Positions 27,106 through 36,771 of a stretch of 64,000 nt of DNA are shown one piece after another. A program made the position numbers and the translations under genes. The stretch is taken from NCBI RefSeq assembly GCF_014837065.1, contig NZ_JACSPP010000001.1:62001-126000 (forward strand), read 5' to 3'. Within the stretch, counting starts at the first letter, position 1. Each line of letters opens with the position of its first letter. Below the pieces are notes generated by a model. That model was not told where the DNA came from, did no database searches, and worked only from the letters and a program-made list of their open reading frames with translations. This stretch comes from Phocaeicola intestinalis. GTDB lineage: Bacteria; Bacteroidota; Bacteroidia; Bacteroidales; Bacteroidaceae.

Positions 27106-27146
27106 CTTCCTTATGCAACACATGCTTCTGAAGCATGCATAAGAAG
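27106..27146. repeat. strong hairpin in the leuS upstream region
   Basis: The left arm CTTCCTTATGC...ATGCTTC pairs with GAAGCATGCATAAGAAG, leaving a 5-nt bulge and a one-base loop. It could be cruciform DNA or part of a leader RNA. It is not followed by a T-run on either strand. Confidence 0.6.
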
Positions 27147-27411
27147 CAATTTATCCACACATTCCACTTGACGTTATCCACAAGCTATAAACACCTATAA
27201 GAAGGTTTCAACAAGTTTTTCAACTGTTTATTTACCATTTATCAACAAAATTCTTAACCGATAGAAACGCTTGTCTTCTATATTTTTGTATCTTTGTACT
27301 GATGAGAAACCGAAACTGAAAAACCGCAAAACAATGATGCAACAATCTTCAGTGAACTGACCGGTATTCTCGTTTCTTTCCCTCACTTCAAACTCTTCCG
27401 CCCTTCATTCG

Positions 27412-27441
27412 TTGCAAATAAAGGATTTCTTTGTATCTTTG
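27412..27441 (+). promoter_or_regulatory. promoter of leuS
   Basis: TTG at 27412-27414, 19 bp, then TATCTTTG at 27434-27441. This is a near-perfect Bacteroidota promoter, 50 bp upstream of the leuS start codon. Confidence 0.75.
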
Positions 27442-27491
27442 CGCAGCTTATAATATAAGGTGTAAAATCAAAATCACAACACAATATCACC

Positions 27492-30326
27492 ATGGAATAT
27501 AATTTCAGAGAGATCGAAAAGAAATGGCAACAGAAGTGGGTGGAACAGAAAACCTACCAGGTTACCGAAGACGAATCGAAACAGAAGTTCTACGTGCTGA
27601 ACATGTTCCCTTATCCTTCGGGAGCGGGACTTCACGTAGGCCATCCGCTGGGATACATCGCCAGCGACATTTATGCCAGATACAAACGCCTGCAAGGCTT
27701 CAATGTGCTGAACCCGATGGGATACGATGCCTACGGGCTTCCGGCGGAACAATACGCCATCCAGACCGGGCAGCATCCTGCCATCACAACCCAGAACAAT
27801 ATCAACCGCTACCGCGAGCAGCTGGACAAGATAGGATTCTCGTTCGACTGGGACCGCGAAGTGCGTACCTGCGACCCTAAGTATTACCACTGGACGCAAT
27901 GGGCTTTCCAGAAAATGTTCAACAGCTTCTATTGCAACACCTGCGGCAAGGCACAACCCATCGAAAAACTGATAGAGCACTTCGAAAAGCAGGGTACCGA
28001 AGGGCTGGACGCAGCTTGCTCGGAAGAACTGAGCTTCAGCGCCGACGAATGGAAGGCAATGAGCGAAAAGCAGCAACAGGAGACCTTGATGAACTACCGC
28101 ATCGCCTACCTGGGCGAAACCATGGTAAACTGGTGCCCGCAACTGGGTACGGTGCTGGCAAACGATGAAGTGGTAGACGGTGTAAGCGAACGCGGAGGCT
28201 ATCCCGTAGTGCAGAAAAAGATGCGCCAGTGGTGCCTGCGTGTGTCAGCATACGCAGGACGCTTGCTTGACGGACTGGACCACATCGACTGGACCGACTC
28301 TTTGAAAGAAACCCAACGCAACTGGATAGGCCGTTCGGAAGGTACGGAAGTGCGGTTCAAGGTGAAAGACCGTGACCTCGAATTTACCATCTTCACCACC
28401 CGTGCCGATACGATGTTCGGCGTGACCTTCATGGTACTGGCTCCCGAAAGCGAACTGGTTCCGCAAGTCACTACCGACGGACAGCGTGCCGAAGTGGAAG
28501 CTTATCTGGACCGTACCAAGAAACGTACCGAACGTGAACGCATCGCCGACCGCCGTGTGACGGGTGTATTCAGCGGCTCGTATGCCATCAATCCTTTCAC
28601 GGGCGATGCCGTACCTATCTGGATTAGCGACTATGTATTGGCTGGCTACGGAACCGGAGCCATTATGGCGGTACCGGCACACGATAGCCGCGACTATGCT
28701 TTTGCCAAGCATTTCAACCTCCCCATCGTTCCGCTGGTAGAAGGATGTGACGTAAGTGAAGAAAGCTTCGATGCCAAGGAAGGTATCGTATGCAACTCGC
28801 CGAAAGCCGGTGTAACGCCTTATTGCGACTTGAACCTGAACGGCCTGACCATTAAGGAAGCCATCGCCGCTACCAAGGAATATGTGAAAGCACACCACTT
28901 GGGACGTGTAAAGGTGAACTACCGCCTGCGCGACGCTATCTTCTCGCGCCAGCGTTATTGGGGCGAACCGTTCCCGGTATATTACAAGGACGGCATGCCT
29001 TACATGATTGACGAAAACAAGCTTCCGCTGGAATTGCCCGAAGTCGACAAGTTCTTGCCTACCGAAACTGGCGAGCCTCCATTGGGACACGCTACAAAAT
29101 GGGCTTGGGATGTAGAGAAAGGCGAAGTGGTAGAGAATACGAAGATAGACAACGTGCATGTATTCCCGCTCGAACTGAATACCATGCCGGGCTTTGCCGG
29201 TTCGAGTGCCTATTACCTGCGCTACATGGACCCGCACAACGATAAAGCACTGGTATCAGAGAAAGCAGACCGCTACTGGCAGAACGTAGACCTCTACGTA
29301 GGCGGTACCGAACATGCTACGGGGCACCTTATCTATTCCCGTTTCTGGAACAAGTTCCTGTTCGACCTCGGTGTAAGTGTCAAGGAAGAACCGTTCCAGA
29401 AACTGGTGAACCAAGGCATGATTCAGGGACGGAGCAACTTCGTATACCGCATCAAGGATACCAACACCTTCGTCTCTCTCGGCCTGAAAGACCAATACGA
29501 CGTGACACCTTTACACGTAGACGTGAACATCGTGACCAATGACGTGCTCGACATCGAAGCCTTCAAGAACTGGCGTCCCGAATATCACGATGCCGAATTC
29601 ATCCTCGAAGACGGCAAGTACATCTGCGGCTGGGCGGTAGAGAAGATGAGCAAGTCGATGTACAACGTGGTGAACCCCGACATGATTGTCGAGAAATACG
29701 GAGCCGACACCCTGCGTATGTACGAAATGTTCCTGGGTCCGGTAGAGCAGTCGAAACCTTGGGACACGAACGGCATCGACGGTGTGCACCGCTTCCTGAA
29801 GAAACTCTGGAACCTGTTCTACGGGCGTCAGGGCGAATTCCTGCCTGCGGAAGGCGAAGCTACGAAAGAAGAACTGAAGTCTATCCATAAACTGATAAAG
29901 AAAGTTACGGGCGACATCGAGGTCTTCTCATACAATACCTCTATCAGTGCCTTCATGATTTGTGTCAATGAACTGACCGCGCTGAAGAGCCGCAACAAGG
30001 CAGTGCTGACCGACCTCGTTATCCTGCTTGCTCCCTTCGCGCCTCACCTTGCCGAAGAGCTTTGGGAAGCGTTGGGACACGGCACCACCGTATGCGATGC
30101 CCAATGGCCTGCATGGAACGAAGACTACCTGAAGGAAGACACGGTGAAATATACTATCTCTTTCAACGGGAAAGCACGTTTCACCATGGAATTCCCTGCG
30201 GATGCCGACAACGACACCATACAGGCAGCGGTAATGGCGGAAGAGCAATCGCAGAAATGGATTGAAGGCAAGACTCCGAAGAAGGTCATCATCGTGCCGA
30301 AGAAAATCGTAAACATCGTGTTATAA
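27492..30326 (+). CDS. leuS: leucine--tRNA ligase
   Basis: 944 aa. It charges tRNA-Leu. The class I motifs are present: HIGH as HVGHPLGY (about residue 49) and KMSKS within [10 protein letters not shown] (about 718). The CP1 editing domain (about 225-430) has [20 protein letters not shown] and ends near [13 protein letters not shown]. The anticodon-binding helical domain follows, and the C-terminal ubiquitin-like domain ends in KKIVNIVL. It is preceded by its own promoter and followed by a palindromic repeat. It is on the strand opposite to the preceding operon. Confidence 0.98.
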   Translation: MEYNFREIEKKWQQKWVEQKTYQVTEDESKQKFYVLNMFPYPSGAGLHVGHPLGYIASDIYARYKRLQGFNVLNPMGYDAYGLPAEQYAIQTGQHPAITTQNNINRYREQLDKIGFSFDWDREVRTCDPKYYHWTQWAFQKMFNSFYCNTCGKAQPIEKLIEHFEKQGTEGLDAACSEELSFSADEWKAMSEKQQQETLMNYRIAYLGETMVNWCPQLGTVLANDEVVDGVSERGGYPVVQKKMRQWCLRVSAYAGRLLDGLDHIDWTDSLKETQRNWIGRSEGTEVRFKVKDRDLEFTIFTTRADTMFGVTFMVLAPESELVPQVTTDGQRAEVEAYLDRTKKRTERERIADRRVTGVFSGSYAINPFTGDAVPIWISDYVLAGYGTGAIMAVPAHDSRDYAFAKHFNLPIVPLVEGCDVSEESFDAKEGIVCNSPKAGVTPYCDLNLNGLTIKEAIAATKEYVKAHHLGRVKVNYRLRDAIFSRQRYWGEPFPVYYKDGMPYMIDENKLPLELPEVDKFLPTETGEPPLGHATKWAWDVEKGEVVENTKIDNVHVFPLELNTMPGFAGSSAYYLRYMDPHNDKALVSEKADRYWQNVDLYVGGTEHATGHLIYSRFWNKFLFDLGVSVKEEPFQKLVNQGMIQGRSNFVYRIKDTNTFVSLGLKDQYDVTPLHVDVNIVTNDVLDIEAFKNWRPEYHDAEFILEDGKYICGWAVEKMSKSMYNVVNPDMIVEKYGADTLRMYEMFLGPVEQSKPWDTNGIDGVHRFLKKLWNLFYGRQGEFLPAEGEATKEELKSIHKLIKKVTGDIEVFSYNTSISAFMICVNELTALKSRNKAVLTDLVILLAPFAPHLAEELWEALGHGTTVCDAQWPAWNEDYLKEDTVKYTISFNGKARFTMEFPADADNDTIQAAVMAEEQSQKWIEGKTPKKVIIVPKKIVNIVL

Positions 30327-30333
30327 ATAAAAG

Positions 30334-30406
30334 AAACGCAGATTAACGCAGATTTTCGCAGATTAAAAATAAAAAAATCTGCGTCAATCCGCGTTAATCT
30401 GCGTTT
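30334..30406. repeat. palindromic intergenic repeat after leuS
   Basis: AAACGCAGATTAACGCAGAT at the left is matched inverted by GCGTTAATCTGCGTTT at the right, with further CGCAGATT units between. The direct sub-repeat is about 11 bp. Repeats of the CGCAGATTAACGC kind are widespread between bacterial genes. It may end leuS transcripts. Confidence 0.85.
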
Positions 30407-30419
30407 AAACCAATTATCT

Positions 30420-31316
30420 ATGGAGTTAGCATTAATCAAGAAGATAAGCCGCGAGTCGAAAGATTACCTTGCCATTACTTTCGGGCTGGTACTCTACGCG
30501 CTGGGCTGGGCGATGTTCCTGCTCCCCTACCAGATTACGACGGGAGGCGTGACGGGTATCTCCGCCATTATCTATTACGCCACAGGAGTAGAGATACAAG
30601 TATCCTACTTCATTATCAATGCCATATTCTTAGGCTTTGCCCTGAAAATACTGGGACCGAAGTTCAGTGTAAAAACCGTATATGCCATCTTTATGCTGAC
30701 CTTCCTGCTCTGGCTCTTCCAGTGGCTGCTGAAAGACGATGCCGGACACTTGCCCCAACTCCTCGGACCGGGACAAGACTTCATGGCGTGCGTCATCGGA
30801 GCCGGCATGCTTGGATTCGGTATCGGCATCGTGTTCTGCAACAACGGAAGCACGGGCGGCACCGACATCATCGCCTGGATTATCAATAAGTACAAGGACG
30901 TGACGCTGGGACGCATGATGATGTACTGCGACATCGTCATCATCTCGTCGTGCTATTTCATCTTCCACGACTGGCGGCGCGTGCTCTTCGGCTTCTGCGT
31001 GCTCTTCATCATGAGCATCGTGATTGATTATGTCATCAACAGCGCACGCCAGTCGGTGCAGTTCCTCATCTTCTCGCGCAAGTACGAAGAGATAGCCGAA
31101 GGCATCTCCACCCGGATAGACCGCGGCGTCACCCTGCTTGACGGGCAAGGATGGTACAGCAAACAGAATATCAAGGTAGTAGTGGTACTGGCAAAAAAGA
31201 CCCAGTCGCTCGACATCTTCCGCCTCGTGAAAGACATCGACCCCAACGCTTTCATCTCGCAAAGCAACGTCGTAGGCGTATACGGAGAAGGATTCGACAA
31301 GCTGAAAGTGAAATGA
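30420..31316 (+). CDS. YitT-family membrane protein (DUF161 plus DUF2179)
   Basis: 298 aa. Five hydrophobic segments from about 18 to 195, including AMFLLPYQITTGGVTGISAI, then a cytoplasmic DUF2179 domain (about 220-298) with RGVTLLDGQGWYSKQN and FISQSNVVGVYGEGFDKLK. The family is widespread and its transported substrate is unproven. It is flanked on both sides by palindromic repeats of different families, so it probably forms its own short transcript or a leaky operon with leuS. Confidence 0.9.
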   Translation: MELALIKKISRESKDYLAITFGLVLYALGWAMFLLPYQITTGGVTGISAIIYYATGVEIQVSYFIINAIFLGFALKILGPKFSVKTVYAIFMLTFLLWLFQWLLKDDAGHLPQLLGPGQDFMACVIGAGMLGFGIGIVFCNNGSTGGTDIIAWIINKYKDVTLGRMMMYCDIVIISSCYFIFHDWRRVLFGFCVLFIMSIVIDYVINSARQSVQFLIFSRKYEEIAEGISTRIDRGVTLLDGQGWYSKQNIKVVVVLAKKTQSLDIFRLVKDIDPNAFISQSNVVGVYGEGFDKLKVK

Positions 31317-31331
31317 ATTTTATAAAAAGAC

Positions 31332-31398
31332 GAACACAGAGACACGGAAACACAGAGAAAATAAATAAAAAACTCCGTGTCTTTGTGTCTCTGTGTTC
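31332..31398. repeat. palindromic intergenic repeat after the YitT gene
   Basis: GAACACAGAGACACGGAAAC on the left is matched inverted by GTGTCTTTGTGTCTCTGTGTTC on the right. The two arms surround an A-rich loop. It is a different family from the repeat after leuS. It lies 22 bp before the rdgB start. Confidence 0.85.
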
Positions 31399-31419
31399 AT
31401 TTAAATTTCCATCAACGCA

Positions 31420-32007
31420 ATGAAAAAGAAACTCGTTTTTGCAACCAACAACGCGCATAAGCTCGAAGAGATACGCGCCATCCTCGGCGACAAGCTGGAG
31501 ATATTGAGCCTGAACGACATCGATTGTCACGCCGATATTCCTGAAACCGCCGATACCCTCGAAGGAAACGCCCGCCTGAAAGCCGGATACATCTACCAGA
31601 ACTACGGCATGGATTGCTTTGCCGACGATACGGGACTGGAAGTGGAAGCCCTCGGCGGCGCACCGGGCATCTACTCGGCACGCTATGCCGGAGGCGAAGG
31701 ACATGACTCGGAAGCCAACATGCGCAAATTGCTTTCCGAAATGGAAGGAAAGGAAAACCGCCGTGCCCGCTTCCGCACCGCCATCTGCCTCATCGAAAGC
31801 GGCAAAGAGCATCTGTTCGAAGGCATCGTGCAGGGCAACATCATCGAAGCACGCCGCGGCACCGCAGGCTTCGGCTACGACCCCGTTTTCCAGCCCGAAG
31901 GCTATGCCGAGACATTTGCCGAAATGGGAAACGAAGAAAAGAATAAAATTAGCCACCGTGCCCGTGCCGTGCAGCAGCTGGTGGAATACTTACGCTCTGA
32001 AAACTAA
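31420..32007 (+). CDS. rdgB: XTP/dITP diphosphatase (non-canonical purine NTPase)
   Basis: 195 aa, full length for the Ham1/RdgB family. It hydrolyses dITP and XTP to monophosphates, keeping deaminated purines out of DNA. Motifs: [12 protein letters not shown] at the start, [20 protein letters not shown] (about 67-86, with the metal-binding Asp), [16 protein letters not shown] (about 145-160) and the terminal [10 protein letters not shown]. Preceded by a palindromic repeat and followed by another. Confidence 0.96.
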   Translation: MKKKLVFATNNAHKLEEIRAILGDKLEILSLNDIDCHADIPETADTLEGNARLKAGYIYQNYGMDCFADDTGLEVEALGGAPGIYSARYAGGEGHDSEANMRKLLSEMEGKENRRARFRTAICLIESGKEHLFEGIVQGNIIEARRGTAGFGYDPVFQPEGYAETFAEMGNEEKNKISHRARAVQQLVEYLRSEN

Positions 32008-32013
32008 AATGCG

Positions 32014-32067
32014 GCACCGATGTAGGTGTGTCAATCGCTTCTTGACACCCAATTCCTCCATCGGTGC
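32014..32067. terminator. palindrome after rdgB, probable terminator
   Basis: GCACCGATG (32014-32022) pairs with CATCGGTGC (32059-32067). Inside, GGTGTGTCAA and TTGACACCC pair again, giving a long, nearly continuous stem right after the rdgB stop. There is no T-run of note. It may be another small mobile repeat. Confidence 0.6.
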
Positions 32068-32300
32068 GCTATCTTTATTATTGAAGCCTCAATGGGAATG
32101 CAAAGATTCATACAGACATGATAACGAATGGCATTTCACAATACAATCCCTGAACAACACGGTAATAGGACAATCAAGTTATAGGATGAAAAGCGTATGT
32201 CTGTTTCTGATAAAATGAAGCCTCCTGTTCGCTTCATGCGAACAGATGGGCTACTACAATAACGGGGGAATGAGCATCACCACAATATTCTGCGACCGTG

Positions 32301-32945
32301 TTATTCGAATACTTTGAATGTGTAGCCTTGTGCCAACAGCCATTCGATAGCACGGGGTAAGGCATACTTCAAGCGCGGCTCAGACTTGATAGAGTCGTGG
32401 AAAGTGATGATGGAACCGTTTCGGACATATTTTTTGACCTTGGCAAGCACTTGCGGACCGGTAAGACGCTTGCTGTAGTCACGGGTGACAAGATCCCACA
32501 TCACGATGCGGTATTTCTTTTTCAATACATGATATTGCACCCAGCGCATATGGCCGTGAGGAGGACGGAAAAGATCTGTATGCAGGTATTCATTTGCCTT
32601 GTCGGTATTTGCCAGATAATTCTGGCTCAGATATTCGAAGCCTCGAATATGATTGAAAGTATGGTTCCCGATACGATGGCCTCGTTCTACTACCATACGG
32701 AATTCTTCAGGGTGCTTACGTACGTTATCACCCACCATAAAAAAGGTAGCCTTGATGTTATATTTGTCTAATAAGTCGAGTACCCAAGGTGTGATGTTGG
32801 GGATAGGCCCATCATCGAAAGTCAGATAAACAGCTTTTTCATTTTTATCCATACGCCATAAAGCACGTGGATAAATCCATCGAAGCAATAAGGGAGGTTG
32901 TTCGATAAGCATAACAGTATTTTGAAAGTAATTAATAGTCAACAA
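32301..32945 (-). CDS. polysaccharide deacetylase (NodB-like)
   Basis: 214 aa. NodB homology domain of carbohydrate esterase family 4: KAVYLTFDDGPIPNITPWVLDLL (about 37-59; the second Asp binds metal), motif 2 GHRIGNHTFNHI (about 90-101, with the two His ligands), DLFRPPHGHMRWVQ (motif 3) and GSIITFHDSIKSEPRL (motif 5). Such enzymes remove N-acetyl groups from peptidoglycan or other amino-sugar polymers. No signal peptide is visible; a Met a few residues in could also start it. Its neighbour is a DUF2723 protein. Confidence 0.9.
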   Translation of the reverse strand: MLTINYFQNTVMLIEQPPLLLRWIYPRALWRMDKNEKAVYLTFDDGPIPNITPWVLDLLDKYNIKATFFMVGDNVRKHPEEFRMVVERGHRIGNHTFNHIRGFEYLSQNYLANTDKANEYLHTDLFRPPHGHMRWVQYHVLKKKYRIVMWDLVTRDYSKRLTGPQVLAKVKKYVRNGSIITFHDSIKSEPRLKYALPRAIEWLLAQGYTFKVFE

Positions 32946-33001
32946 TGAATAGTATATAACAGGCTTGTTGCATAACTGTTGCTAACTATTCATTGTTAAC
33001 T
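32937..33001. repeat. palindrome between the deacetylase and DUF2723 genes
   Basis: AGTCAACAATGAATAGT (32937-32953) matches the reverse complement of ACTATTCATTGTTAACT (32985-33001) at 16 of 17 positions. A further TTAATTGTTAACT repeats the end. It looks like a small interspersed repeat rather than a terminator. Confidence 0.75.
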
Positions 33002-33020
33002 GTTAATTGTTAACTATAAA

Positions 33021-36000
33021 CTATTCATGAGCCGGATTAGCTTTTCCTATACGGTTTTCCAGCAAGCCATATAGCTGGTCGAACTGATGACGGTAGCTAG
33101 TTGCCGATTCAAGTGGTTTACCGTTTTCATCCTTCAACTTTTCAAGCGCTTTGCAGACATCGTCTAAGATGGTATAGTGGCGTATGCACTCTTCGTACGA
33201 ACTGGCCAAACGTATATCGTCAAGGCTCATATACCAAGCAGCATATTCTACCGAATTTTGCGCTAACTGGCAGAGGATATTTTCTGCTTTCCCAGTTTCA
33301 CCCAGTTTTGCGTAATCATCCGCCATTTCTTTCGAACTGCTGTAGATGTAGTCATGGCGCACCGTAGTGCTCGGAATCACTTTTTCGCAATAATCAAGAA
33401 CTTCCAATGCCTTGTCGTTCTTGCCTTCTTTTATCAATTGGGAAGCCAATTGAACGAACATACGGCGGTGCGTATCGCACATACGGAGCACGGTTTCATC
33501 CAAATAGATATCCGGATTATCAATGCCGCCGAATTTGAACTTGTGCATCAGGTTATCGTACATCTTTTCCGAATCAATACGCCGTCCTAGTTTGGCGTTG
33601 TCGAACGGAGTGATGCGGTATGCCAAACCTTCTTGCAGGAAGTTATTAGTCAGGTTCAGATGATTTTCCTGACCTACGGTAATCGCCATATACATCGGAC
33701 GTTCCCAGTTGGTATTGGCAAGCATTTCCAGCATCATCAGTTCGCTTTTGTATAGTACGCGTTTGCCTTTCAGTGAGATGTGCATATAATCAGGAATCGA
33801 ATCGGGAGTAAGCATACCCGAACGTTTGATTGCTTCTTTGTCCAGCTTGATGACAATGCTGTCCGTCGGAATCATTTGCAAGCCTTCCTTCGGCGAACGT
33901 ACCCAATATTTCAGGATATTCTTCAGTTCGTATGGATTGTCACCGAACTCTTTCTTCGCTTCTTCGGGATATTGCTTGTAATAATTGTTGATAGTTTCCA
34001 TTGCATCGGGACGTACATAAACCGCTTCGTTGTGTCCTTGTACGTAGTCGATACGCTCCCAGTCTATAGGAACGGAAGGCGAGTCGTATGCCGGACGACG
34101 CATTTGGTCGATGTACCAATCGGTCTGCAGATAGCTCAAGTTGCATACACGCACATCCGTACGGAAACCTTCGGTCTCTTGATTGTACCACAAGGGGAAT
34201 GTGTCATTGTCACCGTTGGTGAAAATTATCGGTTTACCATCGGTTTGCACGGAATTTAAATAGTTTTGTCCGAAGTCGCGGCACGTATAACGTCCGCTCC
34301 GGTCGTGGTCATCCCATGTCTGGCTTACCATTTGTAAAGGAACAAGCAGACATACCACGCTGGCAAGAATAGCTGATGGTTTCTCGCCTAACTTCTTCTT
34401 TAGCCATTCGGCGATAGCTGCTACTCCCAGACCTATCCAGATGGCAAAAGCATAGAAGGAAGCTGCATATGCATAGTCACGTTCACGTGGTTGTTGCGGT
34501 GTCTGGTTCAGGTAAAGCACAATGGCAAGTCCCGTCATAAAGAACAGGAAAAATACAATCCAGAACTGCTGGATGCCCCGTTCGCCCCGATAGGCTTGCC
34601 AGAACAAGCCGATTAGTCCCAGTATCAAAGGCAAACAATAAAACACGTTGTGCCCCTTATTATTTTTCAAATCGCTTGGCAATAAAGTTTGGTCACCCAC
34701 CAACATCTTGTCGATGAACGAAATACCGGTAATCCAGTTGCCGTGCTCGATTTCGCCCTGACCTTGAATATCGTTCTGCCGTCCGGCGAAATTCCACATA
34801 AAGTAACGCCAATACATATAATTCAACTGGTAGATGAAGAAGAACTTGATGTTATCCCATTGGGTAGGTATCTTCACCATCAGCATTTCCCCACACTGGT
34901 CGTATGGGACCTGACGACCTTCTACACCTCCTAACCAACTTTCGTAGGCCGCTGCATGATCCGAACTATACATGCGAGGGAATATCATGTTTTGTGCATA
35001 CTTGTATTCGCTCTTGTGGCGTACGATTTCATAACTGTCTTTCTCGTCCGGACGCTCTTTTTCTTTACGCTGATAGACAGGTGCACCTTCTGTCATGGCA
35101 TATACACAGCCCCCATCGACTTCTTCGAGTGCCATTTTCGAAGCATACGTCTGTCCGTAGAAAAGTGGGCGCGTACCGTATTGTTCACGTCCCAAGTATT
35201 CGCCCAAGGTAAAAATGTCTTCAGGCGAATTCTGATCCATCGGCGTATTTGCCGATGAACGGATAACGATAACGGCGTATGAAGAATATCCCACCACCAT
35301 CATCATCATGCAAAGCAAGGAAGTATTAAGCGTGCGGGCACTGACTTGATATTTTTCAGGAAGTTTGGCAAACAGGTACAATGCCAGAACCGCCAGTACG
35401 ATAATGCCGATAAGCACACTGCTCCATCCATGTCCGTAGAAGGGGATACCCAACAATCCTACAGTGGTAAGGAAAGAAATGTTCATCCGTTTCCGGCTAC
35501 GTACGGTATAGCTTTCGTATACACCCCATATAAGGCTGGCCGCCAAAAGGATGATATAAATAATAAGTCCGGTATTGAACGAGAATCCCAAACTGTTGAC
35601 AAACAGCAGTTCGAACCAACCACCTATTTTCACGATGCCCGGTACGATACCATAAAGTACTACGGCTATCAGTATCATCGAACCAACCAGTGCCATCAAG
35701 CTTCCTTTCAGGTTGGCATTGGGATTCTTTTTATAATAATATACCAGTACAATGGCGGGAATACAAAGCAAGTTCAGCAAGTGGACTCCGATTGACAAAC
35801 CCGTCAGATAGGCTATCAGGATAAGCCAACGGTCGCTGTGAGCTTCGTGAGCACGGTTTTCCCATTTCAGAATCAACCAGAACACTACGGCGGTAAAGAG
35901 ACTGGAATAAGCATATACTTCACCTTCTACGGCACTGAACCAGAAAGTATCGCTCCATGTATAAGCCAGTGCACCCACCAGTCCCGCACCCATGATGGCA

Positions 36001-36353
36001 ATAAGCTTACCGGTTGTCATTTCTTTTTCTTCGGGACAAATCAGTTTTTTAGTAAGGTGCGTAATGCTCCAGAACAGGAACAGGATACATGCTGCACTCA
36101 TCAATGCGCTCATGATATTTACCATGACCGCCACTTGCGATGGGTCGCTGGCAAACTGGCTGAACAAGTTGGCTGTCAGCATAAAGAAAGGTGCGCCAGG
36201 GGGATGGCCTACTTCCAGTTTGTATCCGGTGGTGATAAACTCGGGACAATCCCAAAAGCTGGCAGTAGGTTCGATAGTCATGCAGTAAGTAAATGCTGCA
36301 ACAAGGAAAGCGAACCAGCCTACCAGATTGTTGATCTTGTTGTACTGTTTCAT
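33021..36353 (-). CDS. DUF2723-family membrane protein, probable protein-glycosyltransferase-like
   Basis: 1110 aa from the Met at 36353 (MKQYNKINNLVGW); the frame is open 11 codons upstream, but this start matches the family's usual beginning. About 12-14 membrane segments occupy residues 1-600. The N-terminal loop has IEPTASFWDCPEFITTGYKLEVGHPPGAPFF, where the Asp and Glu sit as in the catalytic loop of GT-C/PMT-type transferases (written here in parts: ASFWDCPEF, GHPPGAPFF). The last 450 residues are soluble and end in TPR-like helices. DUF2723 is related to animal TMEM260, an O-mannosyltransferase. A role in protein O-glycosylation is plausible but inferred. Confidence 0.88.
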   Translation of the reverse strand: MKQYNKINNLVGWFAFLVAAFTYCMTIEPTASFWDCPEFITTGYKLEVGHPPGAPFFMLTANLFSQFASDPSQVAVMVNIMSALMSAACILFLFWSITHLTKKLICPEEKEMTTGKLIAIMGAGLVGALAYTWSDTFWFSAVEGEVYAYSSLFTAVVFWLILKWENRAHEAHSDRWLILIAYLTGLSIGVHLLNLLCIPAIVLVYYYKKNPNANLKGSLMALVGSMILIAVVLYGIVPGIVKIGGWFELLFVNSLGFSFNTGLIIYIILLAASLIWGVYESYTVRSRKRMNISFLTTVGLLGIPFYGHGWSSVLIGIIVLAVLALYLFAKLPEKYQVSARTLNTSLLCMMMMVVGYSSYAVIVIRSSANTPMDQNSPEDIFTLGEYLGREQYGTRPLFYGQTYASKMALEEVDGGCVYAMTEGAPVYQRKEKERPDEKDSYEIVRHKSEYKYAQNMIFPRMYSSDHAAAYESWLGGVEGRQVPYDQCGEMLMVKIPTQWDNIKFFFIYQLNYMYWRYFMWNFAGRQNDIQGQGEIEHGNWITGISFIDKMLVGDQTLLPSDLKNNKGHNVFYCLPLILGLIGLFWQAYRGERGIQQFWIVFFLFFMTGLAIVLYLNQTPQQPRERDYAYAASFYAFAIWIGLGVAAIAEWLKKKLGEKPSAILASVVCLLVPLQMVSQTWDDHDRSGRYTCRDFGQNYLNSVQTDGKPIIFTNGDNDTFPLWYNQETEGFRTDVRVCNLSYLQTDWYIDQMRRPAYDSPSVPIDWERIDYVQGHNEAVYVRPDAMETINNYYKQYPEEAKKEFGDNPYELKNILKYWVRSPKEGLQMIPTDSIVIKLDKEAIKRSGMLTPDSIPDYMHISLKGKRVLYKSELMMLEMLANTNWERPMYMAITVGQENHLNLTNNFLQEGLAYRITPFDNAKLGRRIDSEKMYDNLMHKFKFGGIDNPDIYLDETVLRMCDTHRRMFVQLASQLIKEGKNDKALEVLDYCEKVIPSTTVRHDYIYSSSKEMADDYAKLGETGKAENILCQLAQNSVEYAAWYMSLDDIRLASSYEECIRHYTILDDVCKALEKLKDENGKPLESATSYRHQFDQLYGLLENRIGKANPAHE

Positions 36354-36383
36354 TCTTAAGGTTTCATTTTTGTATAATTGCCG

Positions 36384-36391
36384 CAAAGATA
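36384..36391 (-). promoter_or_regulatory. -7 element upstream of the DUF2723 gene
   Basis: TATCTTTG on the minus strand (36391-36384), 30 bp before the start codon at 36353. No clean TTG is found at the expected -33 distance, so the call rests on the -7 box alone. Confidence 0.45.
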
Positions 36392-36443
36392 GTGAATTTC
36401 ACCGCAGGGCAGGTAAGAGTAGGATAGTTTTTCGTTTTTTTAT

Positions 36444-36461
36444 AGAAACTGTTTTGAATTT
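36444..36461. repeat. solo end of the 18-bp inverted-repeat element
   Basis: AGAAACTGTTTTGAATTT differs by one base from the inverted ends of the element at 38447-38640. The flanking bases do not match further. Confidence 0.65.
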
Positions 36462-36540
36462 ATCGCTTGGCGATTTAGAATGATTCCCAAACACACCTGA
36501 TCACGCCCGAAAACGGCACATTAAGCCTAAAACTTTTTAT

Positions 36541-36644
36541 GAATGCCCGCAATTAGTCAATCCGCCGGAATTGAAATACTGTATTTGCCGATGTAGTATA
36601 TATTCATTTTTCTGGGGGGATGTATTGACTGTTTGCGGACATTC
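36541..36644. repeat. MITE-like element with terminal inverted repeats, copy B
   Basis: 104 bp. The left end GAATGCCCGCAATTAGTCAA matches the inverted right end (GAATGTCCGCAAACAGTCAA) at 17 of 20 positions. The interior has AGTATATATTCATTTTTC followed by a G-run, as in copy A at 20560-20673. It lies in the gap upstream of the DUF2723 gene and downstream of nhaA. Confidence 0.85.
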
Positions 36645-36771
36645 ATTTTTTATATTTTTTTCTGGATTTCTTCGTGCATTCTGTGTAGTGTTCCGTATTC
36701 AATGATAATATCAACGAAATGTATAACATCATATCGAGCAAAGTACAATCTTATCAGAATGGCGGTTGGGG

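Larger units (their letters stand above)
26870..27491. other. divergent intergenic region with hairpin and leuS promoter
   Basis: 622 bp between a minus-strand gene and leuS. It contains several TTTTAAC/GTTAAAA inverted motifs at 27025-27090, a strong hairpin at 27106-27146 and the leuS promoter at 27412-27441. A second TATCTTTG occurs at 27289-27296 without a properly spaced TTG. I see no gene. Confidence 0.6.
36392..36771. other. intergenic region with two repeat elements, no gene
   Basis: 380 bp between the DUF2723 promoter and the 3' end of nhaA. It holds a solo inverted-repeat end (36444-36461) and copy B of the MITE-like element (36541-36644). Nothing else is recognised. Confidence 0.6.

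Noticed and set aside
28245..29237. A 330-codon open frame on the minus strand within leuS.
   Set aside because: leuS is certain on the other strand. Long antisense frames are expected from its codon usage, and the protein has no recognisable domain.
30630..31262. A 210-codon minus-strand frame opposite the YitT gene.
   Set aside because: It is very acidic and His-rich in a way that follows from the reverse complement of membrane-protein codons; no start signal and no family.
31619..32218. A 199-codon plus-strand frame overlapping rdgB and extending past it.
   Set aside because: It is a shifted frame of rdgB, and the part beyond the rdgB stop runs through the palindrome. No coding character.
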